Positions 38,001 to 50,684 are shown, counted from the stretch's first letter. The stretch: 64,000 bases of DNA from Brugia malayi (GCF_000002995.4 NW_025062478.1:310001-374000); one strand, 5' to 3'. Notes: generated from the sequence alone by a model not told the origin. Made by a program: numbers and translations.

Positions 38001-41000
38001 TGCTAACCTGAAATTTTTCGTTCATCTGCTTAAAATTCCATGGTGAACACTGCTAATCTATCCTTGATTTATTCTTTCAAAATGAGATGAACATACAATG
38101 TTTTCTATTATTTGATTTTGAAATAAAGAGACCATTTTGAATGCAATTATTGCAGTGAAGTATATTTGTAGTTTTATGTTAAGCTAAATTTAACTAAAAA
38201 TAGAATTAGAAAAAAAAGTCGGTAGGAATTTTATTGGAAGTGGAGAAATTTAAAGTACCTTGTTTGGCTCCATCCGTGTCGTAGCCAAGCAAATCTGCAT
38301 TCAGAAGAGCCCATAATGAGAAATTACTTGTTGAAGCTAAAAACGAATTAAGAAATAAGCAACTAAAGATTGTTTAAATTAATATTCTTATTATAATTTG
38401 AATTTGGAATTGATTTAAGAAAAAAAAAATATCAAAAAAGACATTTGTGAAGTATGAATAATGTAATCAAAAAAAAGAAAAAACCTTTTTCAAAAGCATT
38501 ATGAATATTTGTTTCATAAATCGCAGATGCACTATTCCAAATATCAAACCAATTGGAAAAGTAAACATCCATATGTGTTAGAGAAGATAAATATTTTAGG
38601 AATAACTTTTTTCCAGAACCCAGTGAACCACTAAGAAGTATAACCAGTGTTGGCGAGGATGTTTTCAATCTACAATTAGCTTCGATAAGAGAAGAAATTC
38701 GCCGTGCTATTCCTAGGAATTGTTCCGGCACATAACACGTAATATCACTGTATGGTATTCTGTCATAAATTCCCTTATCCTGTAAAATATTTAAATGTCA
38801 TCCGGTGTAAACCAAAATTTTCAAGAAAAACAAGAAAGTCCTAAGAATAAATTTAAAAATTCTAGTTATAAGAAAAACCACTAAAATCGCACAGAAATTT
38901 TAGGAATAACTTTTTAATAACTACAAACTAGAAACTAAATAGACAGAAATATGAAAAAGTTATAAAGTTCGTTGATCAAAATTTTGCTAAATGAAAGCGA
39001 AATCTTAACAAAGCAGAAAAGACCTTAAAAATATAATTAAAAAAATGGAAAATGCATAATTATTTGCTCCTTCATACAAGACAAATTGAATATAAGACCT
39101 GATATAACGTTGTATTTTGTGAATCGACGATAGCTTCCAACAGTCCCTCCGAATCCTCGAAATAAAGAATCTGAAGATATGATACTTGCATAAAGTTAAG
39201 AGACCACTAATAAAAATTATAAAAAAATAAAAGTTAACTTTTCTAAAGAAGCTAATTCCAAACAGCCAGTATAATTTATTCATTCAATTTAGTTCTCATT
39301 TACACTCTCAGAAATTAGCGATGATAAAGAGTTTATCCTAGAAAGTAATATAATACCTTGAAGAATATCTCTTTCGTTTTTTTGCTCCATGGTTTACGCC
39401 AATGAATAGCAATGATATCACCCACCGAAACTAGTCTACAAATTATTTACATAAGAATTTAATCAATTCAAGATATTTATAAATTTAAGTGAAGTTCCCT
39501 ACGATCATATATTTACATGATAAAAGCAAATAGATATTCATCTTACATAAAGCAAGTTAAGAGATCACAATGGAGTTATAATCAAGAAGTAAATCTGAAA
39601 GTTTTGGTAGTATGGTGATTCGTGGAAGTTTGCAATTTCAGATAAAATTTCAGGCATTTAAATCTACACTAATGCAATGGAAATATTAAAGAAATATGAT
39701 CTTTTGACCATTCACACCAAATGGCAACTTATGATATATAATGAAAATTTCTATGATAATTGGATAAGAGTAAGAATAGCCAAAAAGATAAACCTTGGTG
39801 TTTGAAAATATTCTCGAAGTTCATCCGAATAATCAGCTAATGGATTGTAAAAAGATGTAATAATCAAAGCAATATGAACACCACACGAAATACATGATTC
39901 TGCTTCATCGACAATATCTGACGAGCAAAAAGTCTAAAAATAAAAAAAAAATGCCAGTTTTTACGGAATATGACTAGGCTACAAAAATAATTTTATTATA
40001 CTAGCAGTAGTATATGAACTGTGATAATCTAGTCCAGTTGCTGCTTAACTTAATTAATCTTAATTATTCTCTTTTGCAATATTTGTTTCGAAAGATTGAA
40101 AAAATATATTTGATTATAAAAATGGAATGGGATAATACAACAAAATGGTTTATTAAAGAAGAAAACGGTATAATCTGATACTAAAATATATTGGGAATGA
40201 TTAAAACTGTATCATTCTTCATCAAATAACAGTTCAAATAGCTCAGAAACATAACAAAAATGCAATCATTAAGAAATGAATCTTCTCAATTCAATTAATT
40301 AGATTGTAACTTGCTTACAAATATAATTCTCGAAGTCAAATATCATATTGAATTTAGGTAAACATCACATGACTGACTTCCTACGAAATATAATTATAAA
40401 TTTGAAAGCATAAATTAAGTGGAAGTAATTTAACTGATATAATCAGCAACTATTCTCGAGTGATGGAAGCTCTTATGAAAAGTGAAATGCTATGTTAATT
40501 GACTAAGCAGTTACGATGACACTAAGAATTTATAAATAAATTAAGGTGTGCAAATAAACGTAAAAAAAGATACCTCAATTAATATATCGTCAAGGTGAAA
40601 CTTTCTGTTGGAAAGATTAAATGCACTAAGTTCATCGATGAAAGCAATAGGTTTATCACACAGTACTGGATATATTTTGACAGGATATATAATCATTTTT
40701 TGATTACTGTTGTTACGATTTTTAACAACAATTTTTTTAATATCCTTTTTATTAGCTGTAATTAGAAAAGCATAACGACAACCGATCCACACTGTTGTTC
40801 CAGAACTGAAAATATTCGCAAATACAAAATGGGAAACTTTTAATTTAAATCAACTAACAGCATTCTATGTCAACTTCGAAGATGAAACTGTAAAATTATT
40901 TCTGAGACTTGGGATTAGGAATAAAATTTTAAATTGAAGTCATGCCAAAGCAACCAGTAGATTAAATAAAATGGTTGAATAGCTTACAGCAAAAAAAAAA

Positions 41001-41642
41001 AAGAATAGTAAATAATTATGTCATACCACCAAATTATGTGATGCAGTAAATAATAGATTACTATTACAATTAGTAACAATTCCGAAAGCCACTAATAAAT
41101 TAAGAATTCCAAGGTTACAAATAGAATTAAAAATCTATACTCCTTCATTTTGTTACAGAATTGACTGTTTATGTTCAAACTATTATGTCTTAAGTTTTTT
41201 AACCAGTAACAACTTTCTTGAACAGTCCGAAACATCAATTTACCTACTTAATTGTTCTGGCTAATAGCAATAATTTGATTACTATTCTCTTGAAACTTTT
41301 AAGCTATCATAATTTCCTGAACAAAACAATTTAATGCATTTACTCATGATGAATAAACGGTATATGTTAGATAACGCTAACAGGTGAAAAAATTTCAAAG
41401 TAGTAAAACCAATACCCGTTTAATTATAGAAAGATGACCACTTTTTCAGTCAAATCTAACAGGAAAGAAAATAGAAACCTTTGATAACCATAACGACAAT
41501 GTTTTCCTCTGATGGAAATTTGTTGACTTTTGTGGTGCATACAAATGTACTGACTTGGACTTTTCCTGAACCATCTGATGTACAATGCCGCCAAGAACTG
41601 TGCAAGCTTATAGTATAGCAAGATTCGCTTATATCGCTTCAT
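35032..41642 (-). CDS. prx-6: Peroxin-6 (PEX6/PRX-6), peroxisomal AAA ATPase, 750 aa
   Basis: With PEX1, PEX6 forms the heterohexameric AAA ATPase that extracts ubiquitinated PEX5 from the peroxisome membrane. Seventeen minus-strand exons: 41479-41642, 40574-40805, 39794-39933, 39357-39435, 39099-39170, 38485-38779, 38259-38336, 37638-37870, 37401-37468, 37247-37328, 36780-36939, 36474-36569, 36243-36351, 36022-36135, 35775-35889, 35291-35458 and 35032-35079. The N-domain has the family-like [14 protein letters not shown]. The D1 nucleotide site is degenerate (GSLGSGKK, about 280-287, no Ser/Thr after the Lys; no acidic Walker B pair). D2 is intact: WDDVGG, Walker A GPPGCGKT at about 523-530, Walker [10 protein letters not shown] with D582/E583, and LLRPGRFDK. 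Degenerate D1 with active D2 is the known PEX6 pattern. The first exon (basic, starting MKRYKRIL) rests only on phase and donor fit and is the weakest part; a different 5' end is possible. Confidence 0.9.
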
Positions 41643-42956
41643 AACAATCCAAAACGATGGCCGCTTAACTTAAAAAACAAAGCAATAAAAACAAACCGAA
41701 GAAAAATCTTTAAACTGCTAAAACTTCACGGAAAAGATGATAGCAAATTGATTTAAAACTATAATCTCCCTGTTCAGTGTAACCTGTTAATATAAGCAAT
41801 TAGGATAGATGGAACTTCGGTGATCCTTCGAGATTCTAATTAGGAACCGGTTCTACTCAACTGGTTTTATCACGTTATGTATATAAATGTAAAAAATAAT
41901 GCAATCATGTGGAAGGCAAAACTGCATATAAGTTTTATCTAAAACAGCATATGATGCAGTATGAGAGATAATATCAAGTGATGCATAAATATTTTAACAA
42001 ACAATAACAAACAGTAAATTATTTTCATTTTACAGGAAAATTTCATCCGATGTGCATTACATAAGGAATATTCTTACAAATAGTTAAAACTACGTTATTA
42101 CCCTCAACGTATGATAAAGTGATCAGATTAATCAAATGAGAACATAACATTCAATGAAGTTGACCTAAAATATGATAACAATATAAAAAGTGCACAGTAT
42201 TGGCAGTATTATTTTAAGAAGTACAATAACAAAAGATAAACCCACCCGATCAGTACGAAAGAAGCATGAAAAAGTTAATCACTGGTTTCAGAAAAGCTAA
42301 TAAAAGAACAACAATAACCGTAATATATGGAGATATTGCATGTGAACAATTACTATGCATAAGTAGGAATACAAATGCCATTTATACGTTAAATTCCTGG
42401 CAGTAAAACGTAAGTATAATGCATAAAATTATAATATACATAACAGTTAACACCTTAAGTTTATAAACACTCTTTGTTGATCTGATCAATTAAAATAAAA
42501 CGCACTTTGTTCTACAAGATCTTCGATTAAACAAGAACTGACATACAATGGAAAAATCGTAATATTATTTCATAAAACTTCCGAAGAATAACTGAACTTT
42601 GATATCTAAAGTGCTATGTTTCAGAGATATTTTATACAACACTAACTTGACCTCATATGTTTATCCAGGGTTGGATGATCAATTTGAACCTTGAAATTTG
42701 TGACATAGTATAGAATCATGATTTCCGGCAGAAAGCACAATCTGCCGAGTATTCAAAAGAAGAAACAATATCGACTATATTTTCTAGTTTTTTTATTTCT
42801 TGATTTAGACATATTGAAAAGTGTCCAAAAGTAATTGGAGTGTTTTAAAAAAATAGGAAGAATAAAATTATCCACATAAAAGACTAAATATAATATGTAA
42901 TATACATAGATGAAAAGTTTCGAAACAGATTGTGAAAAACTGATGACTAATAGTGA
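41643..42956. other. Intergenic gap between prx-6 and the BMP ligand gene
   Basis: There is no coding sequence that I can support. It should hold the 3' UTR of the BMP gene (below 42957) and the promoter of prx-6. At 1.3 kb it is long for a nematode operon spacer. Confidence 0.5.
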
Positions 42957-45900
42957 CTACTGGCAACCACAATCACGTACTTGCATGTCCTTGTAGCGTT
43001 TCAGTACCACATTTTGAGCATTATCGATGAATAGTATTTTCATTGAACGTAACGATGAAGGTGCACATTTTGCTTCTGATGTCCTGCAAATATGATCTGG
43101 TAGAAAGGAAAAATATACCTAAAATTTAAACAACTGAAATTCAAAATATCTGCAAGTAAGGTTGTAAATAAAAGATTATAATTTTAAGATAAAAAAGAAC
43201 AGAATGAAAGTATGTAATTTGAGGAATGAAAAGAATAGACGAGTTCCAAAACATAAATCATTAAGACATATTTTTGGGATATGCAGAGAAAGAGCATCGT
43301 TCAAATCACGAACGACAAAAAATTCTTATATCATATAAATGAAGGATAATTTTGGACTTGCAAATCACGACTTGAGGTAAGTGTGCATGACATGCCATTC
43401 CATACATGGATTTAACTCTTACTAACAATTATTCAAACAAAAGTTTTCATTCTGTCTCTTTTCAGTTCTGTAGAAAAATAACAATCGCCGTGTTCCAGTA
43501 ACTATTTCTCTATAAATTTTCAGCACTTGCACAAGTATTCTTATTGCACTGTATTAAGTATTATACATCTACATTACCAATATCAAAAGTGAAGAGAATG
43601 CAGTTCCTTCTCTTTTTTACATGTCTGATAATATGGAAAAGAAGTTGATACAAAAATAGGACAAAAGCAAACTCCGATAAATCCAAAATTTGCTCATGAA
43701 AACAACACTAACAGATGCTTAAAATGTGTAATATATGAACACATAATATGAACAAACCTGGTTGGGTCGATGAGATGAACAAGTGTCTGAACAATAGCAT
43801 GATTCGTTGCATTCATATGATTATTCAGTGGAAAGGAACAAAAGCCATCACAATAATATGCATGGTAACCATCTGGTGCAATAACCCAGTCCTATAGCAT
43901 TCTTACAAAATCACTGCAGGTTGCAACTCTACATAATAAGAATTATAGAAATTTGTAAATCAGAATGATCACCGAACTCTCCAATCATTTAGCACAGTTT
44001 TTATTGTGTAAAACGATTGACCAATGGCATCTCGAAACTTTTCATAATTGTGGTCAAAGTGCTGTGCTAAACAAGCAAAAGTTCAGCATTCACCTGCCAA
44101 CCAAGATCTTTGAAATCCACGTAAAGTGTTCGCCTACGGCAGCCTTTATTAGAAGCTGAAAATAAATCAAATATAGAAATAACTACATAGCAAAAAAATA
44201 TATACATATACATAACTGATGCTAAAAAATGAAAGAAAAATTTTTAAAGTCTGCCTGAATGTCGAAGTGGATCAGGTCTTGCCGAAAAACCATATCCATA
44301 ATCATCAAACGCACTGGTTTCATCAGATGTGTCACGTTTAACGCGTTGGTGGATATGATTTATACCGTCCACAAAGGAAGCTATCCCAAATCCACGCCAT
44401 TCACCAAAATTTTCCAAGAGCTTCCTCTCTCCTGAAAAAAAGATGCAAAAGATTTCAATACTAACTATTCACTTTAATATTAACTATTTACAAGTTCGAG
44501 TTCATTAAAACAATTTTTTCCACTTATCGTATTTTCTTAGTATGCAAAGCGCTCAGAATTACACTTCGGAAACGTGATCAAATTATGTTCTTTTACATAC
44601 AACAAAAGTTTGTCCATGATTAAACATAAATCTTCAGAAACGCACCGTGCGCTGAGATTGCATAAAGAGTTACAATATTAAGAATCGAACGATTATGAAT
44701 CCAGCGTAAGAGTGTTTCTGTAATATTTATAACAAAATGTCCGCTGCCTGATATACGTGACTCTATTGTTGTTGTATAACTCAGATCTCTAAACAAGTCA
44801 AACATTATACAAAACCAGTAAAAATTTTTCAAAGCAGTTTTATTAAGTGCCGCATGAAAAAACTGGCATTGATAGAACAAAAGATTTTTCCAATACAGTA
44901 CAGCTCCACAACATTTATACCAATTCAGTTTTATAACTGTTCAGAATCTTTCATGTAAATAAGTCCGAAGTAGTAAATATTACTGAATAGTGATAATACT
45001 ACTAAGAAGTAAACATTACCATTGAACCTAGGGAAAGATAAATAAATTCTGAAAACTACTAGTTGTTTTTAATAACTGTCATAACAAACCTTGAATACGG
45101 AATAGTTGCGAAGACGCGCCTTGGTTTAATCGAACCATTAAAAAATATTCGAAGTTCAGCATGCAAAAGCTGGCCACCTATCGGTATATTCGCAAGATCG
45201 AACTGCAAATTTGTCCCATAATTTGGTGCTGTTCTCTGCTCTGAAAAAATATTCCCACTGCAATATGTGAAAATTCAAACAGTAATATATATATTACGAA
45301 TTCACCTCAGAGTGATTCAACTATGGGAAAATTAATTCTTTAATATTCTCACAGTTAAATCATATGCATATGCAGCATAGATTAACGATATTGCACATAG
45401 ATAAACTGATATATAACTGAAAAAAAGGATCAATAACTGAAAAAGGAAAATGAAAGGTAAATAAAGCGTATGTTCTCAGTATGTTTCGGAAAAATTATTA
45501 GGATCACCAAAGAAATAATCTCAGCCAGTGGAAAATCACAACCTCGTGGCAAGAATGAGACAATTGTGTCAGCTTCGCCTAATTCAATGGCTTCTTTCTC
45601 ATCTGCTGACAGTAACTGTCCACTAGCCAGATATCTAAAATGAAAAGCAAACATTTTCCTCACATAATTAAAAATTTGCAATGCAAAATAGAAGAAAAAT
45701 TTTCTAGAAAGAAATCAACAAATGTAGTATCCGATGATTCTTTATCTATGTAATTAGATTAAATCATTCATCTCCTTAAACTGCAGTGCAGCAGTCACAT
45801 TTTTTCACCCTGTTTCCAGCAATATTTACGATTTAATTAATACTTTTTTTGAAATTAGTTCTTTAACTTAAAAATTAATTAAGAAAGAAAGTGTTAATAC

Positions 45901-46723
45901 TTGTAAGCGGGATTCAACTCAACATCATGCTCCAAGTTTCGATATAAATCTGCCATAAAACGTGATGCTATGTCATCCTTTACACCAACAACTAGCGGTC
46001 TTGGATATCCAATCCCCAATAATTCTAATATTTTTGACTCCAATCTCGCACTTCCATGTCTGAAAAGCCATTAATAGACATGAAAGAAAAATGCAAATGT
46101 ATTGTTTCTTGAACCTATTAGAATTAGGTAACCGAAGGAATTAACAGCCTGAAAACACAGGATGGAGAGATACTGTTTGACAACCTCACTTTGCAGTAAA
46201 AATATGACGAAGAAACAAGAGATGATGAATAAACTTTTTGTCAGAATAACGTGAAAAATTACGATGTTTCACATATCATTTTTATATCCTCAATTAATAT
46301 TTAAACAAATTAAAACCCATAATACTTGCATAATTTAATTTGAATATTTATTACGTAACTCGGAGGGATATCTACAGATTTTGATAACTGTTCCGTTAAA
46401 AATAAACAGCACCCAATATGATACCAATGAACTGATCAAAATTTTCGATGATTGAGAATTAAATCTACTTTATTTATCAAAGGGGTAGTTTTTAAACATT
46501 AAGTCTGTGTGAGATTAGCTAATCTGTGGATCTTTATCAACTAATCTTTGTTTACCCTTGAAATAAAAGAAGTGAGAAGCAAGCTTAAGGACCTGCTAAC
46601 AGAAAGTGGTATCGATTGTGCATTTTCATTATCAACATAAAAGCCCGTTGATGCTTGCGCTATATTGAAACAACAAACCAGAAACGATAGCACTAATACA
46701 AACAATCGACTATCGCAATCCAT
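42957..46723 (-). CDS. tig-2: BMP5-8-type TGF-beta ligand, TIG-2-like, 391 aa
   Basis: A secreted TGF-beta family growth factor. Nine minus-strand exons: 46593-46723, 45901-46059, 45543-45634, 45090-45240, 44646-44788, 44255-44431, 44094-44155, 43758-43891 and 42957-43083. The signal peptide is residues 1-24 (LVLSFLVCC...). The prodomain contains ADTIVSFLP and [11 protein letters not shown] furin site RVKR lies at 255-258, and the mature ligand is residues 259-391. The mature domain reads [18 protein letters not shown], then [25 protein letters not shown] and RDCGCQ, closest to BMP5-8/60A, which in Caenorhabditis is tig-2. Instead of the usual Cys-Cys pair before Ala-Pro it has Lys-Cys, so the interchain disulphide cysteine is missing and six cysteines remain. 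The intron after 44255 starts GC rather than GT; phase and homology require it. The ATG directly follows acceptor AATTTCAG, indicating trans-splicing. The family is certain; orthology to tig-2 is probable. Confidence 0.9.
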
Positions 46724-46733
46724 CTGAAATTCG
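46724..46733 (-). promoter_or_regulatory. Trans-splice acceptor abutting the BMP gene ATG
   Basis: On the minus strand GAATTTCAG is followed immediately by ATG, leaving no cis 5' UTR. This is the classic nematode spliced-leader acceptor position. Confidence 0.6.
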
Positions 46734-47510
46734 AATGCCTTAAATGATTCAGACTAAAAGAATTCAGAGAAAAGCAAAAATGCAGAAGTTATAGTGATGT
46801 TTCGGGTTTAAATTAAATAGTTTAATTATAGCTGATACGGAATTTTATCTGTACAGAATTAATACACCTTTTTTAAGGAAACGAAAATTCCATTCCTCTC
46901 ATCTGAGATCCAATCTGGTCAACACAGCATTTTTTTGCGAGTAATAATACTAATGAAAATAGAGGCATATATGGCGTCGTTCAAAGATTCCAATATTCTT
47001 TGGGAGAAACATTTTATTTATTGGTAGATGAAAATTTTTTTAATTATTGAAACTTCTACTACACATTGCAACTCTACTGGACAACTTGTTAACAATATTC
47101 CAACAATATTATTTTATTAAATTTCTGTTTATTTAACGAAATTGCACCAGAAATTGAGTGAGAAATATCCCAGTTAATCATACTTTACTTTACCAATCTG
47201 ATGAGGCAATTATTGCATAACTAATTATTACACAACTTATCATTTGTTTCGATAGTTTTGTCCTTCATTTTCAATAACTAATTTCAATGATTTTGAGATG
47301 ATGCAAGACAAAGTGGGAAACACTGTTCGTCAACTGTTAACCATTGAACCAGAAGCTCTCCCTTTGTGACATTAACAATCTTATTTCTTATTTCGTCAAA
47401 TTAGCATTTAAACTGGAAATCTCATTGCTAAGTTTTCACATTCTCCGCCAGTTTGTACAATCTCTCTTTTTGGAATTCCCTTTTTATCATTTTCTTTTAC
47501 AATGACATAA
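46734..47510. other. Upstream region of the BMP gene
   Basis: There is no supported gene. It should include the outron and promoter of the BMP ligand gene, and possibly the 3' end of the unassigned minus-strand coding block above it. Confidence 0.4.
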
Positions 47511-47960
47511 TTAGAGTTCTCTCTCTCTCTCTTCTCTCAGTAATTGATTTATTTGCAAAAAAAAAGAAAGAATACAACAAGACAACCCTTGACCTATGAC
47601 CCGGTGAAACAACACACAAAAGAACGTAGCAGCGATTAAGTCGTCACCTATGCTGCAACAGTGTGCAAGCGTCTTATGATGGACTTGCGGATTACTGTGT
47701 ATGCTTCTAGATTGTTCTGGAATGGCGGGGGCGGGGGCGTTTGCGAACAATTTCGAATACAGAATTGGTTTTGTGCTGATTGGTTCGGCAGTTGTATTCG
47801 ATGACTGCTTGGCGTTCTGCGACGTTTCGGCTCGGGGAGGTGTGGGCAATCTTCCCCAGGTATCTAAGGGCTTAGTAATGGGTACTGCACTCGGTTGTAC
47901 ATAAAATGTCGCCTTTGAATAGGAACTTATGTTTGCATTACTCCGAATCACTTTGCTCAC
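47511..47960 (-). CDS. Unassigned GC-rich coding block, incomplete
   Basis: I do not recognise it. This 450-base minus-strand open stretch is far richer in GC than its surroundings, especially 47640-47900, and reads as a Pro/Ser/Thr-rich segment (LDTWGRLPTPPRAETSQ). It has no in-frame ATG, so it would need an upstream exon. The 3' part, with AATAAA near 47551 and a CT/GA run, is probably not translated. A second frame from an acceptor at about 47845 is also open, giving a basic stretch (PEPKRRRTPSS) that ends in TAG. A short tail from acceptor TTGCAG (about 47996) reads YEVKPTGQEISEQSDSE and stops. The true frame is undecided. It lies head-to-head with sti-1, so it could also be transcribed promoter sequence. 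Confidence 0.3.
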   Translation of the reverse strand: MSKVIRSNANISSYSKATFYVQPSAVPITKPLDTWGRLPTPPRAETSQNAKQSSNTTAEPISTKPILYSKLFANAPAPAIPEQSRSIHSNPQVHHKTLAHCCSIGDDLIAATFFCVLFHRVIGQGLSCCILSFFLQINQLLREEREREL

Positions 47961-48336
47961 TGATTTCCTGACCAGTAGGCTTCACCTCATATCGGTACTG
48001 CAATTCACATTAAGATGAATCTCTTCATGTAGTCCATTGTTATTCGTAAATCTCTTGTGATAAATTCCAATACCCATTATAATAAGACATTTGAAAGTAA
48101 ACAAGGCTTTCACTTTGATTTGCCAAGTTTGTCCAAGTAGTTAAATATATAAATGTCATATCGTTCCTTTTCTTTATGAAAATGTCATACTGAGATGTTA
48201 ACTTTTACTTTATTTATGCGGCAATCTCGTAATCATTGGTGCAGATCTCACGTAATGCCATATAATTTCTAATTTTTAGGTGACATTAAGACAAGGACGC
48301 GTTTATAGTGAAAGGCAGTGTTCTCAATAAACTATA
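47961..48336. promoter_or_regulatory. Promoter/outron region of sti-1
   Basis: This gap between the unassigned minus-strand block and the sti-1 ATG contains a plus-strand acceptor-like ATTTTTAG near 48280, about 55 bases above the ATG, which may receive a spliced leader. No heat-shock element was clearly identified by eye. Confidence 0.35.
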
Positions 48337-50684
48337 ATGGCAGAGGTAATTTGTTCTTTTTGATTGTTGTGTCAATAATCGTCGATTAAATTTCTCTTTA
48401 CTTAATATTTAATATGTGCTGTCTACTGAGGTTTACATTGCAGGCTTTAAAAGAAAAAGAGCTCGGTAATGCAGCCTATAAAGAAAGGAATTTCGATGAA
48501 GCAATAAAGCATTATGATAAAGCTATTGAGATTGATCCTACGAGTATTGTTTTTTATAACAATAAAGCTGGTGGGATCTATTTATAATTTAAGAAAATCC
48601 TTTTTATTTTCTTTTACTGCTTCTATTAATACCTAATGATTTAGTAGTGCGCTAGTCGGAGGATGTGATTTTGAGAATTTTGGACTTATCTTTGATGATG
48701 TGCTTTCTATTTCCAGTAATTTTTTGGTGAACATATTTAAGCAGTCATTTATCAGAAATTTGCATTAATCCTATTTAGTCAAGACTCAAATTCATTTTTT
48801 ATGATAAATGGTCTCATTAATTCAAGCTTCTGATTGGAGCACTTTACAGTGTTAAAAATGCTAGAAATGTCATATTTTATACTGAGTGATCTTAGATTAC
48901 ATATATATACATCGTCGTATGTGTACCTGTTTTACCATAATTCCTATCTGCTTTACTTTATTCTAATTTGAAATATGTCTTTGAGTGTTTATGTTAGTTA
49001 TTCGTGTTTGTTGGTTGTTTTCTTATGATTTTGTCGGCAGGCATTATCATTAACTTCAGTATAGATTAGATAATATATGATGAACGAAGCAGATATTATA
49101 TTATTGTAGCGGTGCTTTTCGAGCAGAAAAAGTATGACGAATGTATCGAACTTTGCAAGAAAGCAGTGGACATTGGTCGTGAACAGCGAGCGGACTATAC
49201 GCTAATTGCAAAGTAAATTATATGAAAAATCTTTAGTAAATGAGATATCTGCCTCCATTCAGACAGATGTAAATGTAGATAAGAATCCTATATAATTGTG
49301 GTCAAGTTGGATTTTAGCATGTGAATGAAATTATTTTACAGAGCCTTTTCCCGGATAGGAAATGCTTACCTGAAACTGGATCAATTGAAAGAAGCACTTA
49401 CCTATTTCGACAAGTCATTGTCGGAACATAGAGATCCGGTGAGACATTATTTCTAAACTCCTTTATTTGGTTCCTGATTTTATGACTTTCAGTTATTCAG
49501 TCTTAATGTGTTTCGCGTAATATTGATTGCTTGCTTTACATCGAATTTAATTACCGTTTATTTTCTTTGTAGACTCTATCAGTCATTTATCTTTTCGTCC
49601 AATCGCTATCAGGTTGTGTAAATTTCAGGAAATAGTCAAGAAAAAGAAAGTTCTGGAGAAAGACCTAGCTGAGAGAGAAAGATTAGCTTACATAGATCCA
49701 GAAATAGCGGAAAAAGAGAAAATTAAGGGTAACGAACTTTTCAAGCGAGGTTAGTTTTCTTCGGATTTTGGAGATCATGCCTTAAATTTAGTTTTCTTCA
49801 ATAATCAGCAGTCTCATCTATTCTGTGACTGAAAGCATGAATAAGTCCTGTATTTTGTTTCAAAAATCATTAAATGTTTCATCGCAACTTTTTTTTTCAT
49901 TATGACACATTTTTTTAATATAGAAAAGTCTATCTAATACACCTAGAATATTTTAGGTTCTCTTTATTTTATACTACTAAAACTTTTCAAGGTAAATACC
50001 CAGAAGCTATGAAGCATTATAACGAAGCTGTGAAGCGAGATCCCGAAAATCCTGTTCTTTATTCAAATAGAGCAGCTTGTTATACAAAACTGATGGAATT
50101 CCAGCGAGCACTTGAAGATTGTGATACGTGTATCAAGAAAGATCCTACTTTTAGTAAGTTTATGATGTGCAGTAGAAAGTTATATGTATACGTCATAATT
50201 TATACCTGAAAATTCCATGTTTTTAATTACATATCAACTTATATGTAATATCTGTCTTCTTTTCAGTAAAAGCCTATATCAGGAAAGGCGCTGCATTAAT
50301 CGCCCTGAAAGAATATGGGAAGGCACAGAGTGCATATGAAGCAGCTCTTGCATTAGACAATAATAATCAGGAAGCTCGTGATGGTTTAATGAATGCAATG
50401 AGCAACAATAATGAAGATCCGGATGCCGCACGAGAACGTGCGTTGCGAGATCCAGAAGTACAGGAAATACTCAAGTTCGTTTTCATCAGATTTTTTGTTT
50501 GATGTCAGTAACTTTTTTGCAGTTTCTTCAGCCCATATTATTCACTTTCAGGGATCCAGGAATGCGGCTATTACTGGAGCAAATGAGTCAGGATCCTGGA
50601 GCAGTACGTGAGCACCTCCAAAATCCAGATATTTTAAGAAAACTTATGAAACTACGTGAAGCGGGCATTATTAAACTGCGATAA
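48337..50684 (+). CDS. sti-1: STI1/HOP co-chaperone, nematode short form, 319 aa
   Basis: This cytosolic adaptor links HSP70 and HSP90 during client folding. Eight plus-strand exons: 48337-48345 (only MAE), 48444-48570, 49110-49212, 49342-49438, 49629-49749, 49992-50153, 50267-50474 and 50552-50684, 960 nt in frame. Two three-repeat TPR domains correspond to TPR2A (about 4-112, [20 protein letters not shown]) and TPR2B (about 140-250, [20 protein letters not shown]), joined by a charged linker. A C-terminal DP2 domain follows (about 250-319, [15 protein letters not shown]). The N-terminal TPR1-DP1 part of vertebrate and yeast HOP (about 540-590 aa) is absent, as in Caenorhabditis STI-1 (about 320 aa). 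That match supports both the complete model and the nematode assignment. The gene converges on the kinase-like gene 0.8 kb downstream. Confidence 0.95.

Noticed and set aside
42957..46723. GPI transamidase or UGGT as the identity of this gene
   Set aside because: These were first guesses from prodomain fragments. The furin site and cystine-knot exons show it to be a TGF-beta ligand.
35032..46723. tig-2 and prx-6 as an operon
   Set aside because: The spacer is 1.3 kb, whereas nematode operon spacers are usually about 100-400 bases.
47701..47904. Plus-strand frame in the GC-rich island above sti-1
   Set aside because: Its Gly/Ala/Val-rich product looks like the complement of a Pro/Thr-rich minus-strand segment, and it does not connect to sti-1 exon 1.
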